The notes under the pieces are model-generated. The model saw only the letters and a list, made by a program, of their open reading frames with translations, was not told the origin of the DNA and made no database searches. DNA of 64,000 nucleotides, from NCBI RefSeq assembly GCF_030411995.1, contig NZ_JASNRC010000017.1, forward strand, positions 1-64,000. The letters run 5' to 3'. This DNA is from Massilia sp. YIM B02769 (GTDB lineage Bacteria; Pseudomonadota; Gammaproteobacteria; Burkholderiales; Burkholderiaceae_D). This document shows positions 1 to 7,977 of this stretch, piece after piece. Position 1 is the stretch's first letter. Each line of letters opens with the position of its first letter. Position numbers and translations under genes: made by a program.

Positions 1-338
1 GGAACGTAGCGTCATTGTCTCAGGTTGCGGCACCGGCGGGAACCGGAGCGGCCGAATTAATCAGCGTCTCCCTAGATGCGCAGCGCCACGCCGGGGAAGT
101 GGCATGGTTAAAGTTTGTGGGCGTAAAGTTGCGGCTGGCAGACAACACGTTCTATACACCCGACTCCGCCGTGATGCTGTGCGATGGCACGCTTGAGATA
201 CACGAAGTAAAGGGCTCCCGCCAGGATGACGCAAGAGTGGAGATCAAAATCGCTGCCGACATGTATCCGATGTGCTTTATCGCGGTTCAGGCGAGAACGC
301 GTAGTGAGAGTGGTGGGTGGACGTTAGAAGTCTTTTAG
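1..338 (+). CDS. Phage PD-(D/E)XK nuclease-like protein (DUF1064-like), 5' partial
   Basis: The frame is open to the window edge, so the true start may lie upstream; the first in-window start codon is TTG at 15. Counting from there, the protein shows a PD-(D/E)XK-type core: an Asp in YTPD (residue 50) followed by the EVK motif (Glu64, Lys66), then a helix containing DDARVEIKIAA. This pattern matches the small DUF1064-type proteins of phage replication or recombination regions, thought to act on branched DNA. The gene stands at the edge of the remnant and appears intact at its 3' end. The family assignment is by pattern memory and the substrate is unknown. Confidence 0.6.
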   Translation, partial: NVASLSQVAAPAGTGAAELISVSLDAQRHAGEVAWLKFVGVKLRLADNTFYTPDSAVMLCDGTLEIHEVKGSRQDDARVEIKIAADMYPMCFIAVQARTRSESGGWTLEVF

Positions 339-572
339 CTTGGAGTTTACCCTGTGAAACGACCTGTGCAGATAATTTAATCCCCGGCTTTAATTCACAT
401 GCATAGAAATTGTCGAAGAATTTTTCATTAGCGATCGTTGGCGGTATGTGTAATGCATTAGTTTTTCTTAATAGGTTGATTCCGAAAAGAATTTCTTGCT
501 CTCCCGGCCCCTGGTATGTTTTTTGCTTTAGAAATTTCTGCGCTTACTCTATAAATTTTTAAAGGTACTTAC

Positions 573-2138
573 ATGAGGAATTATCTGAAGGCGGTTCCCC
601 ACTTTATGCTTGCAGCATTTTTGCTAGGTGGGTGCTATGGAAATACGAGTATGCCAGAGGAGGCTGCAATAGCTTCCCTACCTGTTGTTGGGGTGCAGCC
701 TGGGGCTGTAGGGCCTACTGAACTTCCTTCTGTAAGTCCTGCGCATATCGTGAAACTCGATCTTAGTGAACTAGGGTTTCCCGATGGCGTCGATAGCATA
801 AATTTTCAAGGTCCTATAGCTGATTATCTAATCAAGAGTGGAAAGCTCATTTTTGCCACGCCGGTAGATTCAGGCGTTAACGAGAAGATCGCCATCGAGA
901 TCAAAAAAGGGGATAAGCAAAAAGCTCTTGTTATGTATATCGATAGTAGGCGGTTAAGGGAGCCGGTACTAAACGAATGGGGAGATGCGGAGGGTAATAA
1001 GACGTCAAGTCAGCCTAAGCTTATTACATCAGGATTCGGTCCTGACAACTCTCTAAATGGAGCTCCATTGACGTTTAGGATCGAAGGTGTTCCTGCGTAT
1101 GAATTTGGCAAAGAAAGTGATGGCCTCATCTATGGGGATAGCGTGGGGAGAGTGGCCGCGCTAAAAAAGTACTGGACTTATGATCATGCAACCAACAGCT
1201 TTACCATTTCTCAAGCTAAAATGAATGATCTTATGGCTATCCTGCCCTCTGGATTGCTGACTATTGAAATAAACTTGGTCGCGTCGGACGCTGATTTCGC
1301 TGCTAATTTTGATCTTGCTGTTGTTTCTAAAGGAGCAATTTTACATGGAAATGTAATCAACGGAGACGGCACTCGGGCATTAGATTTAGTCGGGCGTAAG
1401 ATATTGTTGAGCGGAAAAGACTTTGCAACCGATAAAGTTGCGATGATTGACAGCAGCGCAGCATTTGTTTTTGAGAATATCGTTCCTGGGAGCTACGAAA
1501 TTGAGCTGCAAGATCTAAGCAATCCAAAGCAGATCTCAATGCAATTTGAGATTGGGAAGGGCGCAACACGAGCCGATGTGACATTAGTAAATGAATCGAG
1601 TTCCGACGCAGGAAACGACGAAGATAATGATGATTCGTTAACGCAAAAAACAAAGGCAAGGGGCCAGTTCAGTCAGAATGGCAAGATAGCTTACGACTCA
1701 AAGCAGGCTCAGGCTGGTTATTTAAATCGTGAGATGCCCGTGACGCCCACAGATTTTTATATTGCAGCTTTTGAGGCGACATCTGCTGGCGCAGGCGCTT
1801 TAGTCTCTAAGGACATTGTTTATACTGTTCCACAGTATATGACGTCAGTTCGAGTTGTAACATGGGTCGCAACTAGTGAGTGGCCGTATGATAGCGAGAG
1901 CTCCAATGCTAGTTGGTCATACATTGTCAAAGGTCTGCCAGGAGGGGACATACGCGATGAAGGTCTTATTTTTGCAACACATGTAGACGACGGTATATTG
2001 CGAACCGAACGCTGCATCGATGTGCGAAGTTTAACTAAAGATGGCGCACTAAAAATTAGTGGGAAGGTTACTGCAATGACCATGGGTGAATTACAAAAAA
2101 ACCACGGTATCGCGCGTCGAATTATCGGTTCATTGTGA
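573..2138 (+). CDS. Lipoprotein, beta-rich, probably frameshifted at its 3' end
   Basis: The ATG follows an AAAGG ribosome site. Residues 1-20 form a signal peptide ending in LLGGC, a lipobox with Cys21, so the product should be an envelope lipoprotein. Residues about 256-340 resemble a carboxypeptidase-regulatory (prealbumin-like) beta domain, followed by an acidic Asp/Asn-rich linker around 345-355. Base composition is much richer in A/T than the host genes. The frame runs into a stop at 2136 just after seven A (2095-2101). Removing one A joins it to the downstream LAS peptidase frame, giving one protein of about 863 residues. No specific family was recognised for the N-terminal part. Confidence 0.6.
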   Translation: MRNYLKAVPHFMLAAFLLGGCYGNTSMPEEAAIASLPVVGVQPGAVGPTELPSVSPAHIVKLDLSELGFPDGVDSINFQGPIADYLIKSGKLIFATPVDSGVNEKIAIEIKKGDKQKALVMYIDSRRLREPVLNEWGDAEGNKTSSQPKLITSGFGPDNSLNGAPLTFRIEGVPAYEFGKESDGLIYGDSVGRVAALKKYWTYDHATNSFTISQAKMNDLMAILPSGLLTIEINLVASDADFAANFDLAVVSKGAILHGNVINGDGTRALDLVGRKILLSGKDFATDKVAMIDSSAAFVFENIVPGSYEIELQDLSNPKQISMQFEIGKGATRADVTLVNESSSDAGNDEDNDDSLTQKTKARGQFSQNGKIAYDSKQAQAGYLNREMPVTPTDFYIAAFEATSAGAGALVSKDIVYTVPQYMTSVRVVTWVATSEWPYDSESSNASWSYIVKGLPGGDIRDEGLIFATHVDDGILRTERCIDVRSLTKDGALKISGKVTAMTMGELQKNHGIARRIIGSL

Positions 2139-3165
2139 AGAAGATATTTATTCTGCGGGAGGGCGATTCTTTTCGCCTAATAGTAATAAAAATCCAGTAT
2201 TGCGGCCTATTTCTGGAGGTGGGGGTTCTGGGCCTTATATCTCTATACCTCTCAGGCCGCCTCTTGCAGTTCATACTATTCCTTTTGAATTTAAGTTTAA
2301 TCCGAGTAACGCCAATATTTCTTCTGTAGAGCTTTTGATTGTGGATGGGCCTTATACCTATCCAAGCGGGGTTAATCTATTAAATCAGCCTCATAAGAGA
2401 AATGGAAACAAAATAAAATTTGATGGTTTGGTCATTCCTTCTTTTCCAAATATGTTGTTGGATAAAAAAATTCAGTTCAAAGTTAAACTATTTGGTACGA
2501 TCAACGGTGTTCCAGCACAGTCGAATCCTACTGCTGATAGTCCTATTACCTTTAAAAAAGAGTCAAAGTTTGTACCCATGTACCTTGCTGGTGAACAAGG
2601 GTCTCTAGGAAGTCAGCGTTACGGGAGCCGCGATCAGGGAGGAGACTCATGGGCGACGGCAAGGTTTATAGACTGGTTAAAAGGAACGCGATACCGTTTC
2701 GATGACATTAGCGGGCAGCATGTTGTTCAGGAGCCCGGAGGAAGATCTCTTCTTGATCATAATGGACACAATAATGGTCAACAAGTCGACTTGCGGTACG
2801 CTGATGGCCAAGGTGGATACAGTGAGAGACTGGGAGGGATGACAAATGGTACATATATAAAAAAATTGTTAAATGACGCAAGGCTTGAAGTTGAAACTGA
2901 ACAACGAGAGAAGCCTAATCTGTTATTGCTGCAGTCATGGATTCGGGAAAATAGAGCGATAATTTCACAAACTCTCGCGGAATCAGACACAGTAAAAGTA
3001 CACATTGGGACGGATTTTATCAAAGATGCTTTGCTTAATGCTAAATTCCCTCGTCCTAGCAAGCTGCTAATTCCCGACGTTAAGCCAATGGAGGCGCCTG
3101 ATGGACTGAGTCCTCAATCGAGTCACCTGCATCACTGGCATGTCAGTAAGAACCGGCAACCATGA
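2086..3165 (+). CDS. LAS/MepA-type zinc peptidase domain (probably C-terminal half of the upstream lipoprotein)
   Basis: The open frame starts at a GTG inside the lipoprotein gene without a clear ribosome site. Its only strong signature is that of LAS metallopeptidases (MepA, VanX, hedgehog fold): H228-x6-D235 in GHNNGQQVD and H350-x-H352 in HHWHV near the C-terminus. These would supply the three zinc ligands and the terminal HxH of murein endopeptidases. The preceding 200 residues are beta-rich and contain a GGGGSG linker. There is no signal peptide of its own, which supports translation as part of the lipoprotein at 573. The likely activity is cleavage of peptide cross-links in peptidoglycan or of another envelope peptide, which is inference. 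Confidence 0.55.
   Translation: MNYKKTTVSRVELSVHCEEDIYSAGGRFFSPNSNKNPVLRPISGGGGSGPYISIPLRPPLAVHTIPFEFKFNPSNANISSVELLIVDGPYTYPSGVNLLNQPHKRNGNKIKFDGLVIPSFPNMLLDKKIQFKVKLFGTINGVPAQSNPTADSPITFKKESKFVPMYLAGEQGSLGSQRYGSRDQGGDSWATARFIDWLKGTRYRFDDISGQHVVQEPGGRSLLDHNGHNNGQQVDLRYADGQGGYSERLGGMTNGTYIKKLLNDARLEVETEQREKPNLLLLQSWIRENRAIISQTLAESDTVKVHIGTDFIKDALLNAKFPRPSKLLIPDVKPMEAPDGLSPQSSHLHHWHVSKNRQP
2095..2101 (+). other. A7 homopolymer at the lipoprotein/peptidase frame break
   Basis: Seven consecutive A lie in codons CAA-AAA-AAC. With six A the lipoprotein frame continues without a stop through ...GELQK-TTVSRVELSVHC into the peptidase frame. With seven it ends at 2136. The site could be a sequencing indel, a real mutation, or a transcriptional-slippage site. 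The phase also matches the A-AAA-AAC heptamer of -1 ribosomal shifting, but -1 leads into a frame that closes at 2329, not into the peptidase. Confidence 0.6.
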
Positions 3166-3392
3166 TTGCGCTACACTTATCTATATTACGAGAATGCGAC
3201 TAGATAGATATGCTCTCTTAGGTTATATGTCTGAACGTTGTAAATTGGAAAAGTTCTATTGGAGTGGTTTTTGCCGAGTTCGGTGGCATTCTCGGGAGAA
3301 TATTCCTTGGAGAAACTACTGTGATGCTTGCAGCGGTTCTTAGTACTAGTGCATGATCCGAAAGTAATGGAGTACGCCGGGCGATACCGCCA

Positions 3393-3749
3393 GTGCCTGC
3401 TTTTTACAAGCCCGACCGATACGGACTGCTTATGAACTGCTGTGTTGCGTTCATGCACACGAGCGACCGCGACTTGAGCACACGCGGAATAAAGCTAGCA
3501 GGCGAGGGCGCAGCGGAGCGTGACATTCACGAGGCACAGCGCCGGGCCGACATCAAGACGGGCGAGGCCGTGACTGCTACGGTCGACAGCCTGTCGATCC
3601 AACACCGCTGGGCCATCTACAAAAGCCGCGGCATCTCGCGCGCCTGGCGCTTCGCCAACGCCAACTAGGAAGAGGTCCTGTCCGACGCGCGCGACGAGCT
3701 CGAAAAAAAGCTGCGTAACAATGTTACAACTCGACTGTACTTCTTGTAA
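3393..3749 (+). pseudogene. Phage late-antiterminator-position ORF with internal stop
   Basis: Codons 3393-3665 encode a product ending ...HRWAIYKSRGISRAWRFANAN, then a TAG at 3666. In the same frame the reading continues with EEVLSDARDELEKKLRNNV through VTTRLYF to a TAA at 3747. The two halves make one continuous sequence, so TAG most likely replaced a tyrosine codon. The tail resembles small phage proteins found just upstream of tRNA and terminase genes, where antiterminator Q-like genes sit. The function is not proven. The intrinsic terminator at 3784 follows directly. Confidence 0.5.
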
Positions 3750-3783
3750 GCTACGGACATAGGGCAACTTCGCACACCTTTAT

Positions 3784-3817
3784 AAAAGCTCGAACCGTCA
3801 AACGTCCGGGCTTTTTT
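3784..3817 (+). terminator. Rho-independent terminator after the broken phage ORF
   Basis: The arms AAAAGCTCG and CGGGCTTTT pair over nine positions with one G-T wobble around a 14-nt loop and are followed by a T run. In a lambdoid layout a terminator here would be the target of late antitermination. Confidence 0.6.
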
Positions 3818-3952
3818 CGTTGACGGCCCACTTTGCAGATAGCTTTGGGGCTCGTAAAGTTCAGACATGAGCTGGCATCGGCCAGACCAGACGGGCGCAA
3901 CTTAAGCGCGCAACGTCGCCGGACGCGGTAACCGGCAACCTAACAACGAAAG

Positions 3953-4093
3953 GACGCGCATGCGCTATCAGGACGCTGGAGCAACAGAGCCTGGAAGACC
4001 TTCGACCGCGAACGCTTCGCCGACATCGATATCCGCGGCAGCCAGAAGTTCGCTAAAGAAAAGGTGGCCATCGCGAACGCGGCGCGCCGCTAG
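3953..4093 (+). pseudogene. Degenerate short phage-like reading frame
   Basis: A frame reading ...GRWSNRAWKTFDRERF, then ADIDIRGSQKFAKEKVAIAN, ends at TAG 4091. It has no convincing start in frame: the nearby ATG at 3960 is in another frame. It looks like the tail of a small phage protein. The rest of the stretch between the terminator and the tRNA-like element shows no other coding signal. Confidence 0.3.
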
Positions 4094-4185
4094 TAGGTCG
4101 AGCACTGGCACGAGCCAGTGTCCACACAAAGCCTAGGCCTGACGACCACGCTTGATGCGTGCGAGGTAGATGTCCCAGGGTCTTG

Positions 4186-4283
4186 TGTGGTGTAGCTCAG
4201 CGGATAGAGCACGGCTGCAGCTCGGGATTGAACAACAGCCAAGCAGAAAGCCCACGTCGCAGGTTCAAATCCTGCCGCCGCAA
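4186..4283 (+). tRNA. Atypical or degenerate tRNA-like element, anticodon unassigned
   Basis: Acceptor arms TGTGGTG (4186-4192) and CGCCGCA (4276-4282) pair over 7 bp with two wobbles. The D arm is GCTC/GAGC (4195-4210), preceded by T8-A9. The T arm is GCAGG-TTCAAAT-CCTGC (4259-4275). Between them the anticodon arm can only be drawn as GGCT/AGCC with a loop of about 20 nt, plus an 18-nt variable region, giving 98 nt in total. No CCA is encoded. The position, between the antiterminator-like ORF and the HNH gene, is a common one for phage tRNAs. It may be an inactive tRNA with an insertion; a group II variable-arm tRNA is less likely. Confidence 0.5.
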
Positions 4284-4610
4284 AGAGTCTCCTCCAGCTC
4301 TCTCGCTGGATTTCGCCGTCGTAGCATTAGCGCTGCTGGCGGCCTTTTTATTCTAGCCAAGGAGCATCTTTGACCAATTCGTAGAGGTCAGCGGCCGTGG
4401 CATAAGTCAGATGTATCATCCGCGCCACCGCCTCGACAGCCTGGATGCGCTTCACGTGGCGCCAAATGGTTTTGATGTTGAGGTTCATGAGTTCTTTCGA
4501 GGTGTTGATCCTAATGTGGTTCTGATTGTCCAGTTGGTGGATGGCGTTTCCTCTGGTCGGTTTTCCTGCGGCCCTTTCATGATGTGTGACTCTATTGACC
4601 TGAGCCTCTG
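4284..4610. other. Stretch without recognisable gene
   Basis: Short open frames occur in all phases, but none has a plausible ribosome site, start and family signature together. The sequence reads as decayed phage DNA between the tRNA-like element and the next broken ORF. Confidence 0.5.
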
Positions 4611-5039
4611 GTGGTTTTTCCAGCGCCGCACAATGTCGCGCAGTTATTCGAGGAGGTGCGCCATGGAGCGACCAATCCCAAGCCTGCGGGTTCAGATCGC
4701 AGCGAGATCGTGCCGCGCCTCGCCGAGGTGCATGTGCTTCAGCGCGACCTGACCGGCCGCGCTCCTGTCGTTTACAGGCGGCCGCATCTGTGATCGGGCG
4801 AGATCCTGTGCGAACGTGCTGGCGAGATCTCGCTCGTCGTCACCGATTCCGGCTGGCTCTTCCCGACTACGTCGGCAGAGACCATGGACTTCGATGCGCG
4901 GATGCGTCATCGCACCGAGCTGGCTCACGCCGTATACATGACCCGCACCGCTCGTCAGCTCTGGTGCGACTGGCGCGGATGCTCACTGGCCGAGAGCACG
5001 AGGATCTACGGTATGCCTTCGTCAGAGGTGACGCCGTGA
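4611..5039 (+). pseudogene. Broken phage ORF of unknown function
   Basis: One frame runs from ATG 4611 to TGA 5037, interrupted by a TGA at 4791. The part after the stop (ISLVVTDSGWLFPTTSAETM, followed by arginine-rich helices and the stretch TARQLWCDWRGC) is protein-like rather than random. The last codons overlap a GTG (5036) of a second frame as GTGA, the kind of coupling seen in compact phage operons. No family was recognised. It lies where phages with this layout carry small regulatory or endonuclease-associated genes. Confidence 0.4.
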
Positions 5040-5335
5040 CGCCGCTCGCTGAGCACTACCAGGACCACATCATTCGCAGCGCGGTCGCGGACCGGCCAGC
5101 GATGTTCTACCTAGTGAATAAACCGGAAGCACTGCGCAACCTGTGCAAACTGCTTGCGGGCGGTGGAGATTGCCCAGCTGCTGCCGTGCTCATCTCATCG
5201 CTCGGTTCGCGAGAGGAAGGGCAGACGCTGATGCTGAAACTGCGCATCCTCCAATCGCGGATTCAGCCCGCCAAGGTCACGGGCCTGGCTCCGGCCCCGG
5301 CCGCCTCGGTCAAGCGTAAGCGCGGCAGCGCCGGC
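5036..5335 (+). pseudogene. Remnant frame coupled to the preceding broken ORF
   Basis: The frame opening at GTG 5036 gives a protein-like product (PLAEHYQDHIIRSAVADRPA, then NKPEALRNLCKLLAGGG) with a basic patch KRKR near 5310. Beyond about 5,335 its composition turns into the arginine-rich nonsense typical of a shadow frame, while the HNH signature appears in another frame. A frameshift near 5,335 is therefore likely. No family was recognised. Confidence 0.35.
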
Positions 5336-5336
5336 G

Positions 5337-5558
5337 TTGCTGACCGCGAGCGAATCCGGCACCGTGACTGGGCTGTGCCAAGGATGCCTGGCCAAAGGCG
5401 TCACAGCTCTTGGTGCTCCCGTCGATTACAAGGTTCTTATGTGGGCTGCTGGTGGCGGCGACGACTCAAACGAATGGCTGCTCTGCACGCCCTGCCACGC
5501 TGTCGAGACGGCGGAGGAGGCGCGGCAGCGCGTCGCTGGCGGCGTCGTGGCGCGCTAG
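5337..5558 (+). pseudogene. Decayed HNH endonuclease
   Basis: Counting from TTG 5337, the frame shows the zinc-binding pairs of phage HNH proteins: C14-x2-C17 and C50-x2-C53 followed by His54, with Asn45 in the expected middle position. The DH pair normally found between them is D30-Y31, so the general-base His is missing. The downstream I-x-P-L strand is replaced by VLMWAAGG. HNH enzymes in this place cooperate with the terminase during packaging in related phages. With the catalytic His lost and the N-terminus broken, this copy should be inactive. Confidence 0.6.
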
Positions 5559-5847
5559 GGGAGGGGCGGTGTCAATCTCTAGGCCCCTTGACTCTCGGAC
5601 ACCACCCTGTTCCCCGCGCGCAAAAAACAGTCCCTTGGAGGAGAGTGTTAATGGCTTTAACAGACATAAGTCGAGCCTTCGCCGATGCTGTTTTGGGCGG
5701 TTCTCGAATAAGGGATTAAAGCTCGCCTCGACCAGACGCGCCAAGTGCACGCTGGGAGTTGCGGCCAGCGGCACCGCCAGCTGGCGAGCCGCCAGTCGAC
5801 GCGATTGAATCCCTTCGACTACCGGTCCTGTCGAATTCATCACTAAA

Positions 5848-6045
5848 GTGATGAATGAGCCGGCGGCCGACCTCCGGATTCGAGTCCATACCGCTAAGGC
5901 AATGCGGCTGTTCAACCACAAGAAGCTAGGCGAGGGCGGCAGGAAAGAACACGCCGGCAAGAAAGCGGAGGGCGTCGCAAGCCGCTTCGGTAAAGCTACT
6001 GCACCGAGCCTCGCCGCTGCCGGCGATAAGAAAATTCGACGATAG
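5848..6045 (+). CDS. Short basic ORF in small-terminase position, probably a fragment
   Basis: The 65-residue frame is Lys/Arg-rich (LFNHKKLGEGGRKEHAGKK) and lies between the HNH remnant and the terminase remnant, where a small terminase subunit is expected. There is no clear family match. The upstream 5559-5847 contains only a short frame with a good GGAGGAGAG ribosome site at 5637-5645 before ATG 5651, which ends after 22 codons at 5719. It may be the start of the same decayed gene. Confidence 0.3.
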   Translation: MMNEPAADLRIRVHTAKAMRLFNHKKLGEGGRKEHAGKKAEGVASRFGKATAPSLAAAGDKKIRR

Positions 6046-6144
6046 GTACAACTTCAGCTCGGACAACTGTCTGCCCCCATTAGGCACAGCGACTGGTCAA
6101 TGGTGTATCCCTCATCCCCACCTGGATCTCCTCCGACCAGGCCG

Positions 6145-6425
6145 AATAGGCGCTCCCGGTTTCAAGCAGCTGCAGGTTACCGACCTGCCAATGACGGTAT
6201 GGGATGAAGGGCTAAGCGAGTATCGAAGCCCAAATTTCGGTGAATGCAGCGAACAGTGGGTGTTCGACTTCGTGGCGGCAATCTTCGGCAGCGATGACGC
6301 TGCGACCGGCAACCAGCTGATCCGCAAGTATTACCTTCTGATCAGCAAGACAATGCAGGGTCGACTATCACGGCGGGCATCATGCTCACCGCGGCCATCC
6401 TGCGTCAGCGCGGCCTGGCACGATG
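6145..6425 (+). pseudogene. Phage terminase large subunit, N-terminal fragment, frameshifted
   Basis: The frame through ATG 6191 reads like TerL before Walker A: SEQWVFDFVAAIFGSDDAAT and NQLIRKYYLLISK. Just after ISK the frame is lost near 6,350. In another phase it continues NAGSTITAGIMLTAAILRQR, recognisable as the Walker A strand-loop-helix with the Lys of GKST missing. Similarity ends about 6,425 and the remainder of a roughly 500-residue terminase is absent, so this is a 5' fragment left by a deletion. It differs from the intact terminase at 63,382. Confidence 0.6.
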
Positions 6426-6586
6426 CGGTCTGCCTGCCGATCAACCGCGACGTGCGCGTCAACGAAATGGCGCCGCTCGACCTGCGCGCCTTGCTGGACG
6501 GGACGCCGCCGCCCGGCTGTGGCGGCAGCGGCGACTGGCGCCGCGTGTCGGAATCGTGCCGGCCGTCGACCGCGCCCGCGCCCTGA
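6424..6586 (+). pseudogene. Orphan 3' end of a truncated gene at the remnant border
   Basis: After the terminase similarity ends, one frame reads DAVCLPINRDVRVNEMAPLD, continues through LRALLDGTPP and stops at TGA 6584. It looks like a real C-terminus with no start of its own, joined to the terminase fragment by a deletion. No family was recognised. Confidence 0.3.
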
Positions 6587-6598
6587 GTTTGCCGCGGC

Positions 6599-7289
6599 CT
6601 ACAGCCGTTCCCAGCGCACGCCTTTCGGGCAGCTCACGTCGCCGGCCGAGCTGCCGCCGCCGGCGCGCCCCGGCCGAACACCACGGCGCCGCTCATGCGG
6701 CAGGTCTGCTTGCCGGCGTGCGTGGTGCGGTAGATGACGACGCCGTCCGGCGATTCGTATTTTTCCAGGCGCATGCTGAGCGAATCGTCGATGTGGGCGG
6801 CAAGGCCTGCGCGGAAACGCGATCACGGGGGGCGGCCTCCAGCGGCACGCCGCTTTTTCCCTTGCGCTGCTCGCGGTCGAAGGCGGCGGCGCTGCGCTTG
6901 CCGGCGGCCAGCAGGTCTTGGCCTTCGAGCGTCAACGGGGCGTCGCTCGCGGGCTGGGCCGGGGCCGGCGGCGCCTGCGCAACGATGGGCTGCCCGGCGG
7001 GCGCGGTCTCGACCGGAGCCTGCGCTGGCGGCGGCGCGGCGGGCGCCGCGATGGGCTTGCGTCGCGCAGGAATCGGTGTCGGAGGCGGTGGCGCAGGTGC
7101 GGGCCGGGAGGGCGGCGGCGGGCGCACCGGCACCAGTTCGATCAGGCGTTCGGGCAGTGCTGCAATAGGCGTCGCCTGCACTCCCCAGCGCCAGGCCAGC
7201 ACCAGCACCAGCAGCAGGTGCAGGCCGAACGCCAGCGCAAGCGGCGTCCAGTCCGGGCGGCGCGGGGCATGCGTGGCGCCGAAGTGCAT
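6599..7289 (-). pseudogene. TonB-like proline-rich membrane protein, frameshifted paralogue
   Basis: From ATG 7289 the product has an N-terminal membrane anchor (WTPLALAFGLHLLLVLVLAW) and a long Pro/Ala-rich span, like TonB-type envelope-spanning proteins. The expected C-terminal region is spread over three frames: SLSMRLEKYESPDGVVIYR in the second and AGDVSCPKGVRWERL in the third. That end matches AGNVPCPTGVRWNRL of the intact neighbour at 7297-7971. Two frame changes, near 6,810 and near 6,670, therefore break the gene. The gap to the upstream paralogue is 7 nt, so they form a tandem pair. No canonical TonB C-terminal domain was seen. Confidence 0.55.
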
Positions 7290-7296
7290 GCCGTCC

Positions 7297-7971
7297 TCAG
7301 AGCCGGTTCCAGCGTACGCCGGTCGGGCAGGGCACGTTGCCGGCGCTCTGGCCATCGGCAGGGCCGATGCCGCCGACGCTGCCGCTGCGGTAGCAGCGCA
7401 CGCGCAGGCCGACTGTCTTGCGGTAGGTGACGACGCCGTCGCCGGGGGTATGGCTGTCCAGGGTGCCGGCCATGCTGCCGCTCCTGCGTGCCGCGCCAAC
7501 GGTATCCGCGAAGCGTTCCCATTTGCGCTCGGGTTCGGCGCCGATGGGGCTGCCGCCCTGGTCCGGTTCGGCGCCGATGCGGCGGGCCATGCTTTTTGAC
7601 GCGGCCAACGAGTCTCCGGGAGTGGCGGCCGGCGCCGGGGCGCTCTGGACGAGTTCGGATTCCACCGGAACGGCGGCGACGGGCTGCTCGGGAGCTGGCT
7701 GCGGTACGACCGGCGGCCTTGTCGGCTGCATCAGCGGCCGCGCCGCCTTTGGCACAGATTGGCGGAACACGGGGCGAGGCGGCGCGGGCGTGCGCGGTGC
7801 CGGCGGCGCTACCATCACCAGCACGGTTTCGCGCTCAAGCGCCGCCGGCATGACGAACGGCGCGCCGGGCCGCAGCAGCCAGGCCAGCACCAGCAGCAGG
7901 TGCAGGCCCAGCGTGAGCGCGAGCGGCGTCCAAGACACAGTTGCGGAACTTGCCGGGACGCCGATCCGCAT
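7297..7971 (-). CDS. TonB-like single-pass proline-rich envelope protein
   Basis: The 224-residue product has one membrane helix at about residues 14-33, then a Pro/Ala/Val-rich periplasmic span to about 125. A small Cys-containing C-terminal domain carries GDGVVTYRKTVGLRVRCYRS and ends GVRWNRL. The architecture recalls TonB energy transducers, but the C-terminal domain is not the TonB fold as far as can be seen. Its paralogue follows after 7 nt and is frameshifted, so the pair arose by duplication. The gene starts 7 nt after the aminopeptidase stop and may be co-transcribed with it. The function is unknown. Confidence 0.6.
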   Translation of the reverse strand: MRIGVPASSATVSWTPLALTLGLHLLLVLAWLLRPGAPFVMPAALERETVLVMVAPPAPRTPAPPRPVFRQSVPKAARPLMQPTRPPVVPQPAPEQPVAAVPVESELVQSAPAPAATPGDSLAASKSMARRIGAEPDQGGSPIGAEPERKWERFADTVGAARRSGSMAGTLDSHTPGDGVVTYRKTVGLRVRCYRSGSVGGIGPADGQSAGNVPCPTGVRWNRL

Positions 7972-7977
7972 GACGGC

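Larger units (their letters stand above)
1..6420. mobile_element. Decayed prophage remnant (late-switch region) with AT-rich cargo
   Basis: The segment strings together pieces expected around the late switch of a lambdoid phage: a small PD-(D/E)XK nuclease, an antiterminator-position ORF, a terminator, a tRNA-like element, an HNH endonuclease and a terminase large-subunit N-terminus. Nearly all carry stops or frameshifts. An AT-richer lipoprotein/peptidase block is embedded at 573-3165. The left border lies outside the window. The right border is inferred at about 6,400, where terminase similarity stops and sequence with host-like composition begins. No integrase or att repeat was found. The order is seen directly; its reading as a prophage remnant is inference. 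Confidence 0.7.

Noticed and set aside
2096..2102. Programmed -1 ribosomal frameshift on A-AAA-AAC
   Set aside because: The heptamer is in the right phase, but the -1 frame ends at 2329 and does not reach the peptidase frame, which needs the opposite shift.
4790..5719. 309-codon plus-strand gene
   Set aside because: Only 5036-5335 looks protein-like in this phase; the HNH signature lies in another frame and the rest is arginine-rich shadow sequence.
6382..7599. 405-codon plus-strand frame
   Set aside because: It is antisense to the TonB-like genes apart from its first 15 or so codons, which belong to the shifted terminase fragment.
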